Of a stretch of 64,000 nucleotides of DNA, positions 47,701 to 59,878 are shown one piece after another. The translations under genes were made by a program, and so were the position numbers. The DNA is from Saururus chinensis (lineage: Eukaryota > Streptophyta > Magnoliopsida > Piperales > Saururaceae). The stretch lies in contig CP141141.1 of the NCBI GenBank assembly GCA_035235625.1, forward strand, positions 10,041,968 through 10,105,967, in the 5' to 3' direction. Positions within the stretch are counted from its first letter, which is position 1; each line of letters opens with the position of its first letter. The notes under the pieces are model-generated. The model did not search any database. It had not been told where the DNA came from and saw nothing but the letters and a program-made list of their open reading frames with translations.

Positions 47701-50700
47701 CAAATGAAAACTAATTGCAACGTATTTTAAACGTCGCAAAAAAATAATGTTTGCGACGCTCTCTAAGTGTTGTTTGAAAACATTGTGCACGCGATGCAAA
47801 AATGTTCGTGGCGGGGCAAATTTTTTGCCCCGCGTGGGAGAATATGTATTGCCCGCATGGGCAATTTCACCCACGCGGGTGTTTTTCTTCAACACCCTCC
47901 CCCCTTCTCTCCTCCCCCCGCTGCCATCTATCCTCTGCCGCTGTTTGCCACTGTCCTTCCTCCACCACTGTCAGCCGCTTGTCTGCCGCCCGTGCACCTC
48001 CCTGCGCCCCACTTCACACCCACGGCTCCTCCCGTCCCGTGCCCCACCCCTTAGCCACCTTCCGCCACCCACATCTGGCCCCGGCCACCCTGCGTCTACT
48101 CCCGGCCCTCTCTTCTTGGTGCTCACAGTCTCGGCCTCCCTCTTGACCGCTTCTCCCCTCCTATGCCCCACCCCCTAGCCACCTCCCGCCACCTGCATCC
48201 ATCCCCGGCCACCCCACGTTCACCTCCGGCCCTCTCTCCCTAGCGCCCACAATCCCGGCCTCCCTACCGCTGCCCCCTCTCCCCCGAATCCGCCCCCTCC
48301 TTTGAAACAAAGAAGGGGAAGTAAGGGGGCCAAGGGGTGGACCCAGGGAGAGAAGAGAGGGGGGGAGGAGGGAGGCCGGGATTGTGGTGGGCTGGATTCT
48401 GGCAGGGACCCAGAATCTAGCCCTCTCTCCCTAAGCTCCCTCCCGCTTTCCCCTCTCTCTCCTGGTCCGCTGCTCCCTCCCTCCCACTCACCCCCTGCCC
48501 TCGATCAACAGAGGAGGGGGCGGGAGGTAGAAGGAGGGGACTGGATTTTGGCTCCCCACTAGAATCCGGCCACCCACCCCACATCCTCCCTCTCCCCCGC
48601 CCGCGGTCACTACACCCCCTTTTGTGCCCCAACCTCCCACTGGCGCTGGATCCGGCACTTCTGCTGGATTCCGGTGCCGGATTTTTTTTAAAATTTTTCT
48701 AAAGTTTTTAGCGACGCTTATAAAAGCGTCGCTAAAGGGTTTTTAAATTTTTTTTAAAATTTTTATGAAGTATTAGTGATGCTTCAAAAAGCGTCTCTAA
48801 TACACAAATTTTTTTAAATATGATTTTTCATTAACGACACTTTAAAAACTATCTTTTTATTTTTAAAATTTTTTTTATTAGTGACACGTCGCTAATACTT
48901 TGTTATTTTTTTAAAAATAATTTTTTATATTAGCGACATGTAGTAAAGTGTCGCTAATAATCAATTGTTAGCGACACTTAAGTATTATGCATCATTAATA
49001 ATTTACTATTAGTGACGCTTTACTATACGTCACTAATACTAAAATTATTAGTGACGTATGAATAAACGTCACTAATGTGTACTATTAGCGACACTTTACG
49101 TAAGCGTTGCTAATGAGTAATAGCGACTACTGTTTTAGTGATGTAAGTAGCGATGCTTTTTAAGCGTCACTAATAGTCATTAGCGATGCTTATACTATTA
49201 TTAGCGATGCTTATATGCGTCGCTAATAGTTTTTTTTGTTGTAGTGAATAACTAAAAGGCATAGACTTTTTTGAACGCAAGGCACACCAATGCTCATGAG
49301 GCATAAGATCAAACCAGTAATAGTAGATCTATGATACTACTTACCTAAGTGTGCAAACTTCAACACTCTAGGGGCCATATAGTGCCAACTAAGGGCTGAA
49401 ATTATATAGTGCGATGGGCAGAATCATACAGTGCTAACTATGGGCATAAATCTATAGTGTTCTCAATAGAGCATTAGACATTTGGGCTTATATACAACAC
49501 ACAGACAACATCCCACATGATAAATACCATGGTAAAACATAAGAAATGCTCAACTGACTCATTATCAGCTAACTCAAATACGAAACTTAATTTATCAAAA
49601 CCCTTAGGTCTCAAACTCACACTGCTATCATATTAGCTTTGCTTATAATTAAAGTTTGAATTAAGTAATTTTTGCAATACAATTATGCTATAAAACTCTT
49701 TATTCTAACAGTCTTCCTTTGACCAATCGGAACTTGAGCCCGTTCCAAAACCCTAGTTCGTTAGGGCAATATACTTCACTTAACCCATCCAACCCATAAT
49801 CATTATTCACCGTACAACAAGTATTTACACATTTATAAAATCTTCGCCATCCACTTTATTGCCAATTCATCTTTTTCAAAATCCTCAAACTAAGCCCCTT
49901 AAATCTCATTTTCATTATGAAACTCTTACCAATTCCTCACTTATTGTTATTACTTTTCACTTTATAATATGTATGTTATTACTATTTGACAATCCCTCAT
50001 AAGGCACCAAACCTTAAATTTGCTTACTTGTTGATCCCCAAACGTACGCTCCAAACTAAACCAATCTAATTTAAGCCTGTCAAACTTACATTATCTGTCT
50101 TCGCTCATATGGTTACAAATCCACAACAAATCCATATCAAACCCTCTTTCACCTCTCACCATCCATTGCCCATCCATCTGCTACACTCATATACACATAT
50201 CCATCACACTTGCATTTTGTCAACATACATACGTACGTCCATCACATATACATACAACATACATATGATTCCATACACAACTTACCAACATACTCGCTAG
50301 CCATCACTAGCACACACATGGTCTACATACATCAAATATATTTTAGCTCATGTGCAGATCATATGCATTTTCAAACATACCATAATTTATCTTCTTTCCC
50401 TCTTACATCATGCAATTGGATAATCACATAACACTCAAAGCATTAAATCATACAATCCTAACATGCTACTAAATATTTAAGGCATGCCATCATAAAATTA
50501 TGAGTTCAAAGTCCCCTACCTTGTAATCAATGACGTTTGAGGCAAGCACACGACAGTGGTGGCGGAGTTGGCAGCCAAAAACATTGCCTAGTTGAGAGAT
50601 TTGTTGTCCCGAGGTTTAAGAAGTGGCAAAAAATAATCTCACCCAAATGGGGTGACAAAAGTCAATGCGGCAAAATTTGTAATCCACTGCGGCGTACTAG

Positions 50701-50891
50701 GGTAGTTGGGAGCAAGGTCGTGCCAACAAAGAGTGGCAGGTGTGACCAGAAGTTGAGGTAGACTAACTGAAGGTCGGCCAGTGGCTGAGAAGTACTCGGT
50801 TGGCTATAGACGTCAAAATCTGCTTTGGACAACACACAATGGTGGAAATTTCACGTCGACTATGGCCCACAAGAGGGCAGAGGGAGCAGTA

Positions 50892-51560
50892 TGTAACACC
50901 CCAACCCGAGCTCTAACCCGGGCCAGATTAAACCTAATTTTATAACTAATTTGGATCAAGCCAACATTGTCATGTCAAAATTATATATACCGTATAATAC
51001 TTATAATTCAAAAAATCATTTGGAAACAAATAGAAATCATCATAGTCAAATGGAAGCTAATAAAACATCAGAATCAGACATCTTGCTCTATTACTGAGTG
51101 GAGAAGAACACATCAAATCAAATCAAAGCAGAACAAATCATATCAGATCAAAGCATATAAGAACAGATCATATCATAGCAGAGCATATATGAGCAAATTG
51201 GATCAAAGCAAAGCATATATCTTATCTAGCATCTTACATTTTAAGATGCACACACATTTATCTAATTACTTATTAAATAAAAAAGTGAGAAACACTTATC
51301 TTAAGCATATATCTTATCTAGTGGCATTTGAAGTTTCTCCTTCCTTCAGGGCGTCCTTCTCTTCAGGTCTAGAGACAACGGGTGGAGCCTCCTCTTACTC
51401 TGGAATGTTTCTTCCTTTTTTGCCTAAAGGCGGTGGATTAAATATTCCTTTACTCATGATGTTTCTTTCATTGTGCTAGAAGGCTATGGACATAACCTCC
51501 CTTTATTCGGTACATTCCCCTCTCTTTGTGCTTGAAGGTGACAGACTGAATCTCTCTCTT
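50892..51560 (+). mobile_element. LTR-like fragment starting TGTAACACCCCAACCC
   Basis: TGTAACACCCCAACCCGAGC interrupts the family B copy. It is followed by AT-rich sequence with repeated 'agatcatatca' and 'agcatat' phrases. The end is unclear. The 170-residue ORF (50967-51479) is Lys/Gln-rich at its start and has no recognised motif; it is likely LTR sequence. Confidence 0.45.
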
Positions 51561-51596
51561 TGCAGTGTTTTGTCACGAAACAACCAAAGGGGGAAA

Positions 51597-52930
51597 TAGT
51601 TAGTAAATATCTGGTCATATGTAGTGTATTAGCTTATTTCGGTGATCAAAACAATATTAATGATGTGTAATTTGATCATATGGTGAAGACAAGCAAAAAA
51701 GAAGACTCAAAAGGTGTTTCGGTAGGTAAAAACATATACACACATCACACACACACACTTGAAAGTAATGAGAACATTATATTATAGTGTGGGAGAGTAT
51801 AGGTGACAATTGAACAAACCTTTATATTTTTGTTCATACACGATTAATTGCTAAGGAACGTTCGATCGATCAACTGTGAATGACTTTCTCAAGGCTTTCC
51901 AGATCATTGAACGATCGATCGACAAGTGGTGAGATCTATCAGTGCTAGTTTCATATGATTTTAAAATAGTGAACAATTGATAACCATTCTAACCAATCGA
52001 TCATTTACAAGCTTGCATTCAAACAGAATAGGGAATGATCAATTGCCGTATGGAACAATCGATTGGTTCATGATATGTTTTCTTGAAATAGGCTATTTAG
52101 AGTGGAGGTAGATTTTTATTCATAGTCTAACTCCTAAATTGATATTGTGCTCTATATAAATGATGTTTTGGTTGTGGGAAACAAGAGAGGAAGCCTAGAA
52201 AGAGGAAAAAATACCTTGAGTGCCTTTTCTATTAGTTTAAGAGAAAAGAGAGCTTCTAGGGCTATTGTACCTTGAAGACAATACTATTTAACCATTAGAG
52301 TCTTACAAAGTTCATGAATAGTTTTTGAGAAATTTTACACATATGCATATTGACTTCCACTTGAAGGACAAAGTGGTGAAGAAAAAACTGGCTTGAAATT
52401 AGAACATTAGTTCAATTCTCTTTGTAGTGTTGCTAAGAAGATTGAAGATCATTAAAGCTAAAGGACTTGCTGTAAAGATCAGAATATATGAAGATGGATA
52501 TGAGGCTTATCAAGAAGGTTATTGATTGAAGCTTTAGTAGAGCAAAGGTGTGCCAAGAAAGAAGAAGATTGAAGACAAACTTGAAAAAGTATTAAGGACT
52601 TTGGTAGCCAAGGGACATGTAGAGAAGGACTTCTAGTATCATGGTACTTGTTGGGTCTTTCTAAGTTTTATATCTTCTTAGTGCATAATGTTAATCAATC
52701 TAGAGATGTTGCATAGTTTTTCTGAGTTGGGTTTCCATGTAAAAATATATTTACTTTATCTTGCTTGATTTTTCCCCACATATGATGTAAATTAGATGGT
52801 CCATATCTTGTAGTTCATTGCCTTGTAAGATATTTAGACTAAGGGCACTTTGGTGACCCTAAAAAAAGTGAAGGGTATTAAACTCACAACCCCCTCCCCC
52901 TTGAGATCTCAAAATGATCAATGACTCCTC
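51597..52930 (+). mobile_element. Probable copia (Sirevirus-like) LTR remnant
   Basis: A polypurine tract AAAGGGGGAAA (about 51587) directly precedes TAGTTAGTAAATATC, as in Sirevirus-type copia elements. The body has repeated GATCGATCGA-type phrases, a TATATAAATGATG near 52155 and a C-rich stretch near 52890, also usual for these LTRs. The exact right end is not defined and no polyprotein is adjacent. Confidence 0.4.
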
Positions 52931-55293
52931 CCAATGGAGTCCTTCAGCCTCTCCTCAGACTGGTTGGTTGCACCTTCATGCCATAAAATAGAGATAAAAG
53001 CCCAACTATATTGCCCATAAATAGCAGGTGAGGGATGCTAGAACCCATGAAGCCTTAATACTCCAATCAATATGTGCAATGACTTTTTGAAGGTCGGTAG
53101 TCCTTTGAAGAAGAACTATCCTCACACACGGCTTTAGTCTTTTACAAATCCCACAATCGTAATCACCAACCCATGCAAACCCCTTTAATGTTTACACCAC
53201 CACAAGAGTTCATGTGCAACCACTTTCCCTTTCTTTGCAGCTTCAACAACTTGTACAAAGCATTTTATTTGATCTACTCACCCAACCGGCTCCTTATCAA
53301 ATGAATTCTTTGATCGTTTATAATTAAACCATTTGTAAGTGTACAAGGCAATTGTACTAGGATAATTATTAAGGGTTATTGGAGCTCAGGGAAGGATTAA
53401 AGTATTACTAAATCTAAGGAGCGAGCTTGTTGATGATTGAAACTCAAAAGAACTTAAACTAAAACTAAATAAGCAAAGTAATCAACTAAACTAAACAAAA
53501 GAGAGCAATATGATAACAATTACTTAGAAAATTGAATCCACTAATAAAATCATACCAATGCCTTAATGGCATGAATTATCTTCAATTTAGAACAAATCAA
53601 CTACACTAATCTAAACCACAGACATGACTTGTCTAATCTTAGTATAAACCATCAACTTCATAAATCATATGAACATCAAAACTATTACATGACTATCTCA
53701 TCTAAATAAAAAAATAAGAATTAATATAAATATCAAAACCACATAAATCTATCATCTATAAGACAATAAATCAATATAGAATTGAATAAAGATTAAAAAA
53801 ACCTTTCCATTAAAAAGGAAATCTTTGTCACACAATTTTCATTATTCACAACTGAGATTTAAATTAAAAGAAAAAAAAATTTAAACTTATTTATAGTTTC
53901 ATCAATTCCTAAGTAAAAAAATCTCGCTTTGCATGGCTGAAAAAGGCTCTTGAATCTTTATTGAAGTCTTTGAATGATCCTCCATCTTCTTCTCCCTTTT
54001 TCTCTTTAGAAAATTGATTGAAAGCCTTTAATTTTGAGCCCCATGGATCATTATATAGACATGAAAGTTGTTGGATAAAGTCTAAGTAGAAAAGGATTTA
54101 AAACTGGCTTAACATAGGAAACTACTCATTAAGTTGATCAATCACCCTGCCAGGCCAATCAATTGGGAAAATTGTCTTTGAAATCCAATTTCCTTCATAG
54201 CCAATTGATCACCCTAAGAGGCTGATTAATTGGTAACATTTTCGGCATAAAAATTTTTCAATGTTAGCCAATTCAATTCAAAACTTAACACAAGTGTTTC
54301 CTAAGCTAGTTGACCCTAATTTCTAATTATCTAAGTTATATTAACTCTTAATGAAGACTAAAAAATAAAATAAATAAGGGTAAAATAACATATAAATTAT
54401 ACTTATCAACCTTTTTCTTTGATTCAATTTCCTCTTAGCACTTAGATTTCTTATGAGATGAGTAAGTTATTCTCTCAATGCCACACTGAGACCCACAATC
54501 TGTTCCTGTCGAGACTATCATCACATGTCTCCACTCATGTCGAAGATTCGACACCACCCTCAACATGTCCTCCCCAATGTCAATATTGACTAACACCCCT
54601 TGAGTCCAGGTCAGACACCTCACCCCCACTGAAATGTACAATCCACATATGAAAGATGTCAATGAAACCTAACTGGTCCCACACATTAGAATCCTCCTAT
54701 TATGAAGAACTACCGACACCCATTCAACCATGTTGAAGCCATGTTGACCATTCGAAGAACCCCAATCTAGTCTTTGGTTTGGTTTACAATGTACAAAATC
54801 CTCCTAGATGATGCAAACAATCCCTAAACTTCCCAAAGCACCAATTTAAATACTATAAACAATAAAAAACCACAACCCGTATGTTATTACCCTCTCTACA
54901 CTACCCCTAACACACCCCACCATAATAGAAAACAAGGTTATGGAACCCATAACAAGGGTTTTACCCTGAGTTCTATTTATACTGGGGTTAAGGTAGTAAC
55001 CAAAAATCATGGAGAGTTATGTAGTTCTAAATTTTAGAGGTGGTTGTACCCTATTTAAAGGGCCAAGGATCTTGAATTTTGACATTTTGGGAGTCTTTGT
55101 GGAGTCCAAGCAAGAGTGGAGTGCTTCAGTGCAAGAGTGTGGAAGAGTTTGCACTAGTAAAGACGTGCGTATTTGAGGTCAGATCACAAACCTTGCTATT
55201 GCATGATGTTTGAATTGTATACTCTTTCTTCATTTTCTTGATTATTGGCTAGTTTTGAATGCATGCATGTTGTTTACTAAAGGATTTTACTAT
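52931..55293. other. Intergenic, probable LTR debris, no gene recognised
   Basis: 53280-54310 shows, on the minus strand, a TATA-like sequence (near 54055) followed by a purine-rich leader and 'attgatcaccc' phrases, consistent with another decayed LTR. The ORF at 54435-54662 is unrecognised. The rest is plain. Confidence 0.4.
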
Positions 55294-55301
55294 GTTCTAA
55301 G

Positions 55302-56076
55302 CATAGAAGGCCATATCAGCCAATACGGGTGTGTATCGGCTGATATGTACCCGTATAGGTCAATACCGATACGGTATGGGAGGCGATACCCCCCCCCCCC
55401 CACATGAAGAAGCGATATGTACCAGTCGTATCGGCTGTACCGTATTGATACAGCCGATGCATATTGATATTGTATTTAAAAAATTATTTTTTTATTTTAC
55501 AAAATTATTTTTAAATTAAAAAAATTAAAAACATTTTGAAAAGAAATTTTAATTTTTTTTTCTTAAAAATAAAAACACAATTCAAACCCAACTTTTTTGA
55601 AAGTTTAAGTTTTAGTTATATTAAAAATAATATTTGTAATGTTATATGAGATCAATACGAGTAGGTCCATATAATTTACATAATTATTTTTTCTTACATA
55701 TAGTGCTCCACAAATATACATTTATTTAAACATATAACTTAGACTCATATTAAGCATATTAGTTATTTTTAAAATAAACTAATTTTAAAGTACTTAATAT
55801 ATGAAAGAATGACCAATAATTTATATGAGACGAAGAGCATAATAGAGTATGGGTTTGAATGAACTAATTTTAGAATACCTGTATCGGTTGATACGACATT
55901 ATATGGTCTTATTATGCTCTAAAAGAAGTATTATAATGATATATTATTAGTTATAATATTTTTATATATTTATAAAAGGGTTTATACCCATTTCGGCGCG
56001 TACTAAGTGTATCATCGGCGTGTACGCGTATCCATGGTCATTGATACTCTTATGTGTATCGATATGGCCTTCCTTG
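55302..56076. mobile_element. TIR transposon (hAT- or MULE-like MITE), 775 bp, TSD GTTCTAAG
   Basis: Ends CATAGAAGGCCATATC and, inverted from the right, CAAGGAAGGCCATATC (14 of 16 alike). GTTCTAAG occurs at 55294-55301 and 56077-56084, an exact 8 bp duplication, which favours hAT (MULEs usually make 9 bp). The left subterminal region holds short inverted 'tatcggctgata'-type motifs and a 13-C run (55389-55401). No coding sequence. Related copies lie at 27010-27355 and in the P450 intron. Confidence 0.8.
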
Positions 56077-56084
56077 GTTCTAAG

Positions 56085-56520
56085 TAACGATGGTAATTTT
56101 GTTTCATGCTTATCATAGAGCATCTTTACATGTTTAAACTATAAGAATCTCATTTTATAAATGGAATTTAGCTTATTTTTTAGAAGGAAATGGACAAAGA
56201 ACCAATGTGGTCTCTGTTTGTTTTTTTTATCATTGACATGGTGGCCGACACATCAAAGGTTGGAGGAAGATATACAATATTGAATTGACATGTTGTGCCT
56301 TGTTATTGTTAATCTAATCACTGTTAGTGTGACCGAGACATCGATGTTGCCATTGGCACAATGGGCTCCCCCATCCTATCCACTGTCGGTAAGGGTCAAT
56401 GCATAGATGAGACATTTGTGGTCATCGACACCCTCACCAACACGTCGGTGAGGTCATTGATGGTGTATCTAATAAAATGGTTTTCCTGCATATGAATATG
56501 TGAATACATAATAAGGTATA
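56085..56520. other. Fragment of the 38443-type LTR-like family
   Basis: 'acatcgatgttgccattgg', 'accctcaccaacacgtcggt' and 'gaggtcattgatgg' echo 39150-39500. It continues after the solo LTR at 58462. Confidence 0.35.
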
Positions 56521-56525
56521 CATAT

Positions 56526-58456
56526 TGTAACACCCTGGAATTTCTATGTTGTGAAATTCGGGCATTTGGGCCCATTAGCGGGGTTTAAGTCCCATTAACA
56601 ATTTTCTAAAAATTAGACTATTTTGAGCGTTATTCATCAAGAGAAGCCTAAAGACATTTGTTAGGGCTTGACAAGACAATCGTATCGAGCCCAAGAACAT
56701 GTCAAATGGACACAGGGTTAGTGGGTTATGGCATTGGGAAGCATGCCATAGGTAGCACCCACCTTATGCTGCAAGAAAACATGCCTTGTGTGGTCTTGTT
56801 TCGAAGGGCTTGTCGATACGAGTCCAACGGTACTTAGAACGTGTAATTCCATGTTCGAGGTAAAGAGTTATGCACGTTTAAAGTTTTATTTTTGTTTTGA
56901 ATTTAAAAACAAAAAATAAAAATAAAAAAATAAAAAAAATAATTTGTGCGTCAGCCAGAGCTGACGCACTACGTCAGCTTGCCCTGCTGCATTGCGGCAG
57001 ATTGATCTGCCGCAATGTGGCAGGCTACAAGCTAGCTGCTGAACCTGATGCGCAACATGTGTCGTGCATTCAGGAGCCCTTGTGGGCTATTTAAGGGGAG
57101 GGGGAGGGGGTTCCCAATTCACCCCAACCCATTTCTTCTCTCCTTCCTTTGTGTAAACGCGCGTTTGTAAGCCTAAAATACGCATTTCTTCTTCATTTCT
57201 CGCCTGTTCTTACCCGTTCAAAAAACATTTCTACCTAATTCGAGGGTGCTCGACATCGTAAGAGGGTCCATTTTTTTAGATAACCCCTCTATAAAGTTGA
57301 AACGACCCGAGGCAAGAGGAGGCCCTGTCCGCTACACCCGAGCCAGATGAAGAGACTATCCCTATGCTAGGGGAGGTTCTGCCCACCTCACCCGAGCCAG
57401 ACAAGGAATCTACTTCTGCGCAAAGGGAGGTGCTGCCCATCATTTTTGAGCTGACTGCAAGTGTAGGCTTAACGAGTGTAGGTGGTTTTAAGCTCTACTT
57501 TTGTGCTATGACTAGGCGTTATATTTTATTATTTATTTATTTCTTTTAATAAATATGATTTTGAAAATAGACGATTTTTATTAGGGGTCGTGCGGACGCT
57601 AAGATAATAGCGTATCGTACACCTCTACGATGGAATTTATCGAGACACGAGCTTTAATGATAATATTGTTTACGAACGATTTGATCGGATTTCAAGGGTA
57701 GTTATTTGGTATAAAGCCCAAAAACTACAATTGGTTTTGAAGGGTAGCTATTTGGTATAAAGCCCAAAAGCTATTGGAGTTATGAATCCTAGGTACTGCC
57801 GATTTTGGCATATGGCGCGCCCATGAAGTTTGATGTCGTGGGAAGATCCTTTTCATGCTGATCCCGTCGCCCCACGAACGTGGGTGTATGTCACTCGGGT
57901 ATCGGCGACATTCTGTAAACGATGATTTATCCGATTTTGATTTATTTATCGGATTATGGCTACAAATAAATAATCCAAATTTAACGGATTTTGCGAAGAA
58001 CTATTTTTGTCTTCTTTTTATCTAAGAAATGTGTGGGATCCTGTTTATCGATAATATTGATTTGATTTGACGTTGTATTATGAGAATATTTTATGCATCC
58101 TTATTTATGCTTTATGTGTTAGCATGCTAATAGATTTTAATTCTATCTACTAAGTATAATTATACTCACCCACCCCTAGATGCCACAGGTTTGGACGACG
58201 AAGATAATATTCTCGATGATTGCTTGTAGACTTCAGAGGACCTATGTTTTATCACATTCTTTTATTATGTATTAATTTTGTATGTGCGCGACTTTGATTT
58301 TGTTAAGGCACGATAGGCCTTATTTTGTTAAAATTTTGTAATTACCTAAATTAATGGATGGTTACTCTTCTGTGCATTGTTAATCTTGGCCCGTTTATCA
58401 CCACGTTTTACCGATGCTCCGACCGTTAAAATAATTTAAAAAGTCAGGGTGTAACA
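56526..58456 (+). mobile_element. Family C solo LTR, 1.93 kb, TSD CATAT
   Basis: Starts TGTAACACCCTGGAATTTC and ends AAAAAGTCAGGGTGTAACA, flanked by CATAT at 56521-56525 and 58457-58461. TATTTAAG at 57089-57096 followed by a C/T-rich leader suggests plus orientation. It contains a 54 bp coding-phase tandem repeat. No internal region or second LTR was found, so it is a solo LTR left by recombination. Confidence 0.85.
57319..57480 (+). repeat. Tandem repeat, 54 bp x 3 (third diverged), in coding phase
   Basis: Units at 57319, 57373 and 57427 translate as EALSATPEPDEETIPMLG, EVLPTSPEPDKESTSAQR and EVLPIIFELTAS. The 18-codon period and mostly third-position or conservative changes hint at a former coding repeat. 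A later ATG frame (57364-57549) is short and unrecognised. Confidence 0.7.
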
Positions 58457-58461
58457 CATAT

Positions 58462-59878
58462 ATGATATTGGGGTAAGTAAACATTATGCATGTGTAAATC
58501 TTTATAATGGATAGACACCCTTGACCCTTGTATTCAACACTGAAAGACAAAAGATCCTATTGTCTAGTTGACTCCAAAAGTGAGTTGTCTTAGACACAAA
58601 GAGGAGGGGTATGACATAAAAAAAATTATGATCTTTCAACTCACCAAAAATGAGAATTTATTTGTAAAGCTACTCCTGGGTAAGGAGTTATGTTCGAAAA
58701 GATCATAGCATAAAAAGATGAATGATCCAGCGCAACATAATATGTGAGGTTTTGATGATCATAAAAGTCAAGATCTCGACTATTTGGGTCCATGTTGTGG
58801 GCCTTCTCTTCATGACATTGATGGAGCTCAACAATGGTTTCATATACTCAGCATATATGTGGTGCAGGTGTTGCAGGCGGAGATCATTTGCACCCAGGGT
58901 GGGGCAGGCCATAGTATAGACTCCTCTTGCAACTTAGGTTTCTCCTTCTCTCATAAGAATGCTTATTAGGCACGTGAGTGTGCCATTTATTTCCATTGTT
59001 AATCACAATTGTGGTTTAACACACATGTGCCCAACAATAGATCATGTAGATATTTTAATTAGACTTAGATATTTACTGATGTAATTAAATAAATGATATT
59101 ACTCAATGGATTGTGAAAAGAGTAATAATTGCTCTCAAATGATTTCATTATTTATTTCAAATGTTCCTTATATAAAACAATTAGATGTTGCATCAAGGTC
59201 GAGGTATTTTGCATATTTTTTTGAAGAAAATATAAAAGTCTATGGTTAAATTTGGGGGCATGACAGTGTAAACATGTTGGTCTCACAAAAACTTCGACAT
59301 GTCAATTCTGTGTCGATAATTTAAAATTTACTTTTTATAACTTCTACTCAAAATTCATCATAACCTGAGATTTCTAAATTTGTCATAGCTCAACTAGCTA
59401 AAATAATGAAGGCTCTTCATTTTATCCCATAATCATACATAGCCTCATCAACTCTTGTAGTCTAATTTGTTTTTATAATTTTTAACAACAAAAAGAGTAA
59501 GGAGTTATTAATTAATAGGAATTGATCCAACCTCATGTTACTTCAGTCTTCGAGCTTGAAATCCTCCTCTCACAACTACTCTTCCTTCAAACTAGTATTC
59601 TTCCTCTTGGTGAAGCTCCAATCTCTCAAATCTACCTCCGAGATGCTCTTGACTGCATCCAGTAACTTAGGATTTCAATTTGGAACAATAAGTCATTTTA
59701 TATCACAAGGAAGCCTACCAAGTGAAGTAATGTATCTTTTTGTGCTGGTTGATTATTTGTTAACGGGTTGTTGCCCCAATGTCAGTGTGTCGATGAACCT
59801 GTCTACATATGTCTATAATTTTCCACAAACTCTCCCAATGTAAATGAAGGTAATTGTTTGAAATTCTTGGGTGTTACA
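58462..59878. other. Interrupted LTR-like sequence ending GTGTTACA
   Basis: It ends TTGAAATTCTTGGGTGTTACA at 59878; inverted this is TGTAACACCCAAGAATTTC, the same type of terminus as 38443. ORFs at 58722-58969 (either strand) and 59535-59843 are unrecognised. Confidence 0.4.

Larger units (their letters stand above)
40482..49246. mobile_element. CACTA transposon, 8.8 kb, non-autonomous, TSD AAT
   Basis: Terminal inverted repeats CACTACAACAAAA (40482-40494) and TTTTGTTGTAGTG (ending 49246) are perfect over 13 bp. AAT precedes (40479-40481) and follows (49247-49249), the 3 bp duplication expected for CACTA. Subterminal zones (40495-40960, 48700-49230) are packed with 'tagcgacgctt' and 'aagcgtcgcta' in both directions, the presumed transposase-binding repeats. 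The interior consists of GA-rich low-complexity tracts (41170-41440, 41640-41990, 47100-47280, 47480-47630), internal 'agcgacgtata' repeats, a GC-rich C-dense segment (47880-48660) with no recognisable protein, and a complete family B element. No transposase domain was seen, so it would depend on a helper. Confidence 0.9.
39541..50891. mobile_element. Family B element, outer copy, split by a CACTA transposon
   Basis: 39541-40481 aligns with 42309-43470 ('taacacattttctt', 'aaaatgatgaaat', 'ctcattacaactaataagct'). 49247-50891 aligns with 43460-45330 ('aaggcacaccaatgctcatg', 'gatactacttacct', 'gccatcactagcac', 'gtcaatgcggcaaaa'). The two parts join exactly at the CACTA insertion. The start is degenerate (TCTAACACCC for TGTAATGCCC). 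The last quarter of the element is missing because another LTR begins at 50892. It is more diverged and shorter in its tandem-repeat zone than the inner copy. Confidence 0.8.

Noticed and set aside
47747-48632. Pro/Ser-rich ORFs in the CACTA interior
   Set aside because: C-dense low-complexity sequence is open in all three plus frames, with no recognisable protein.
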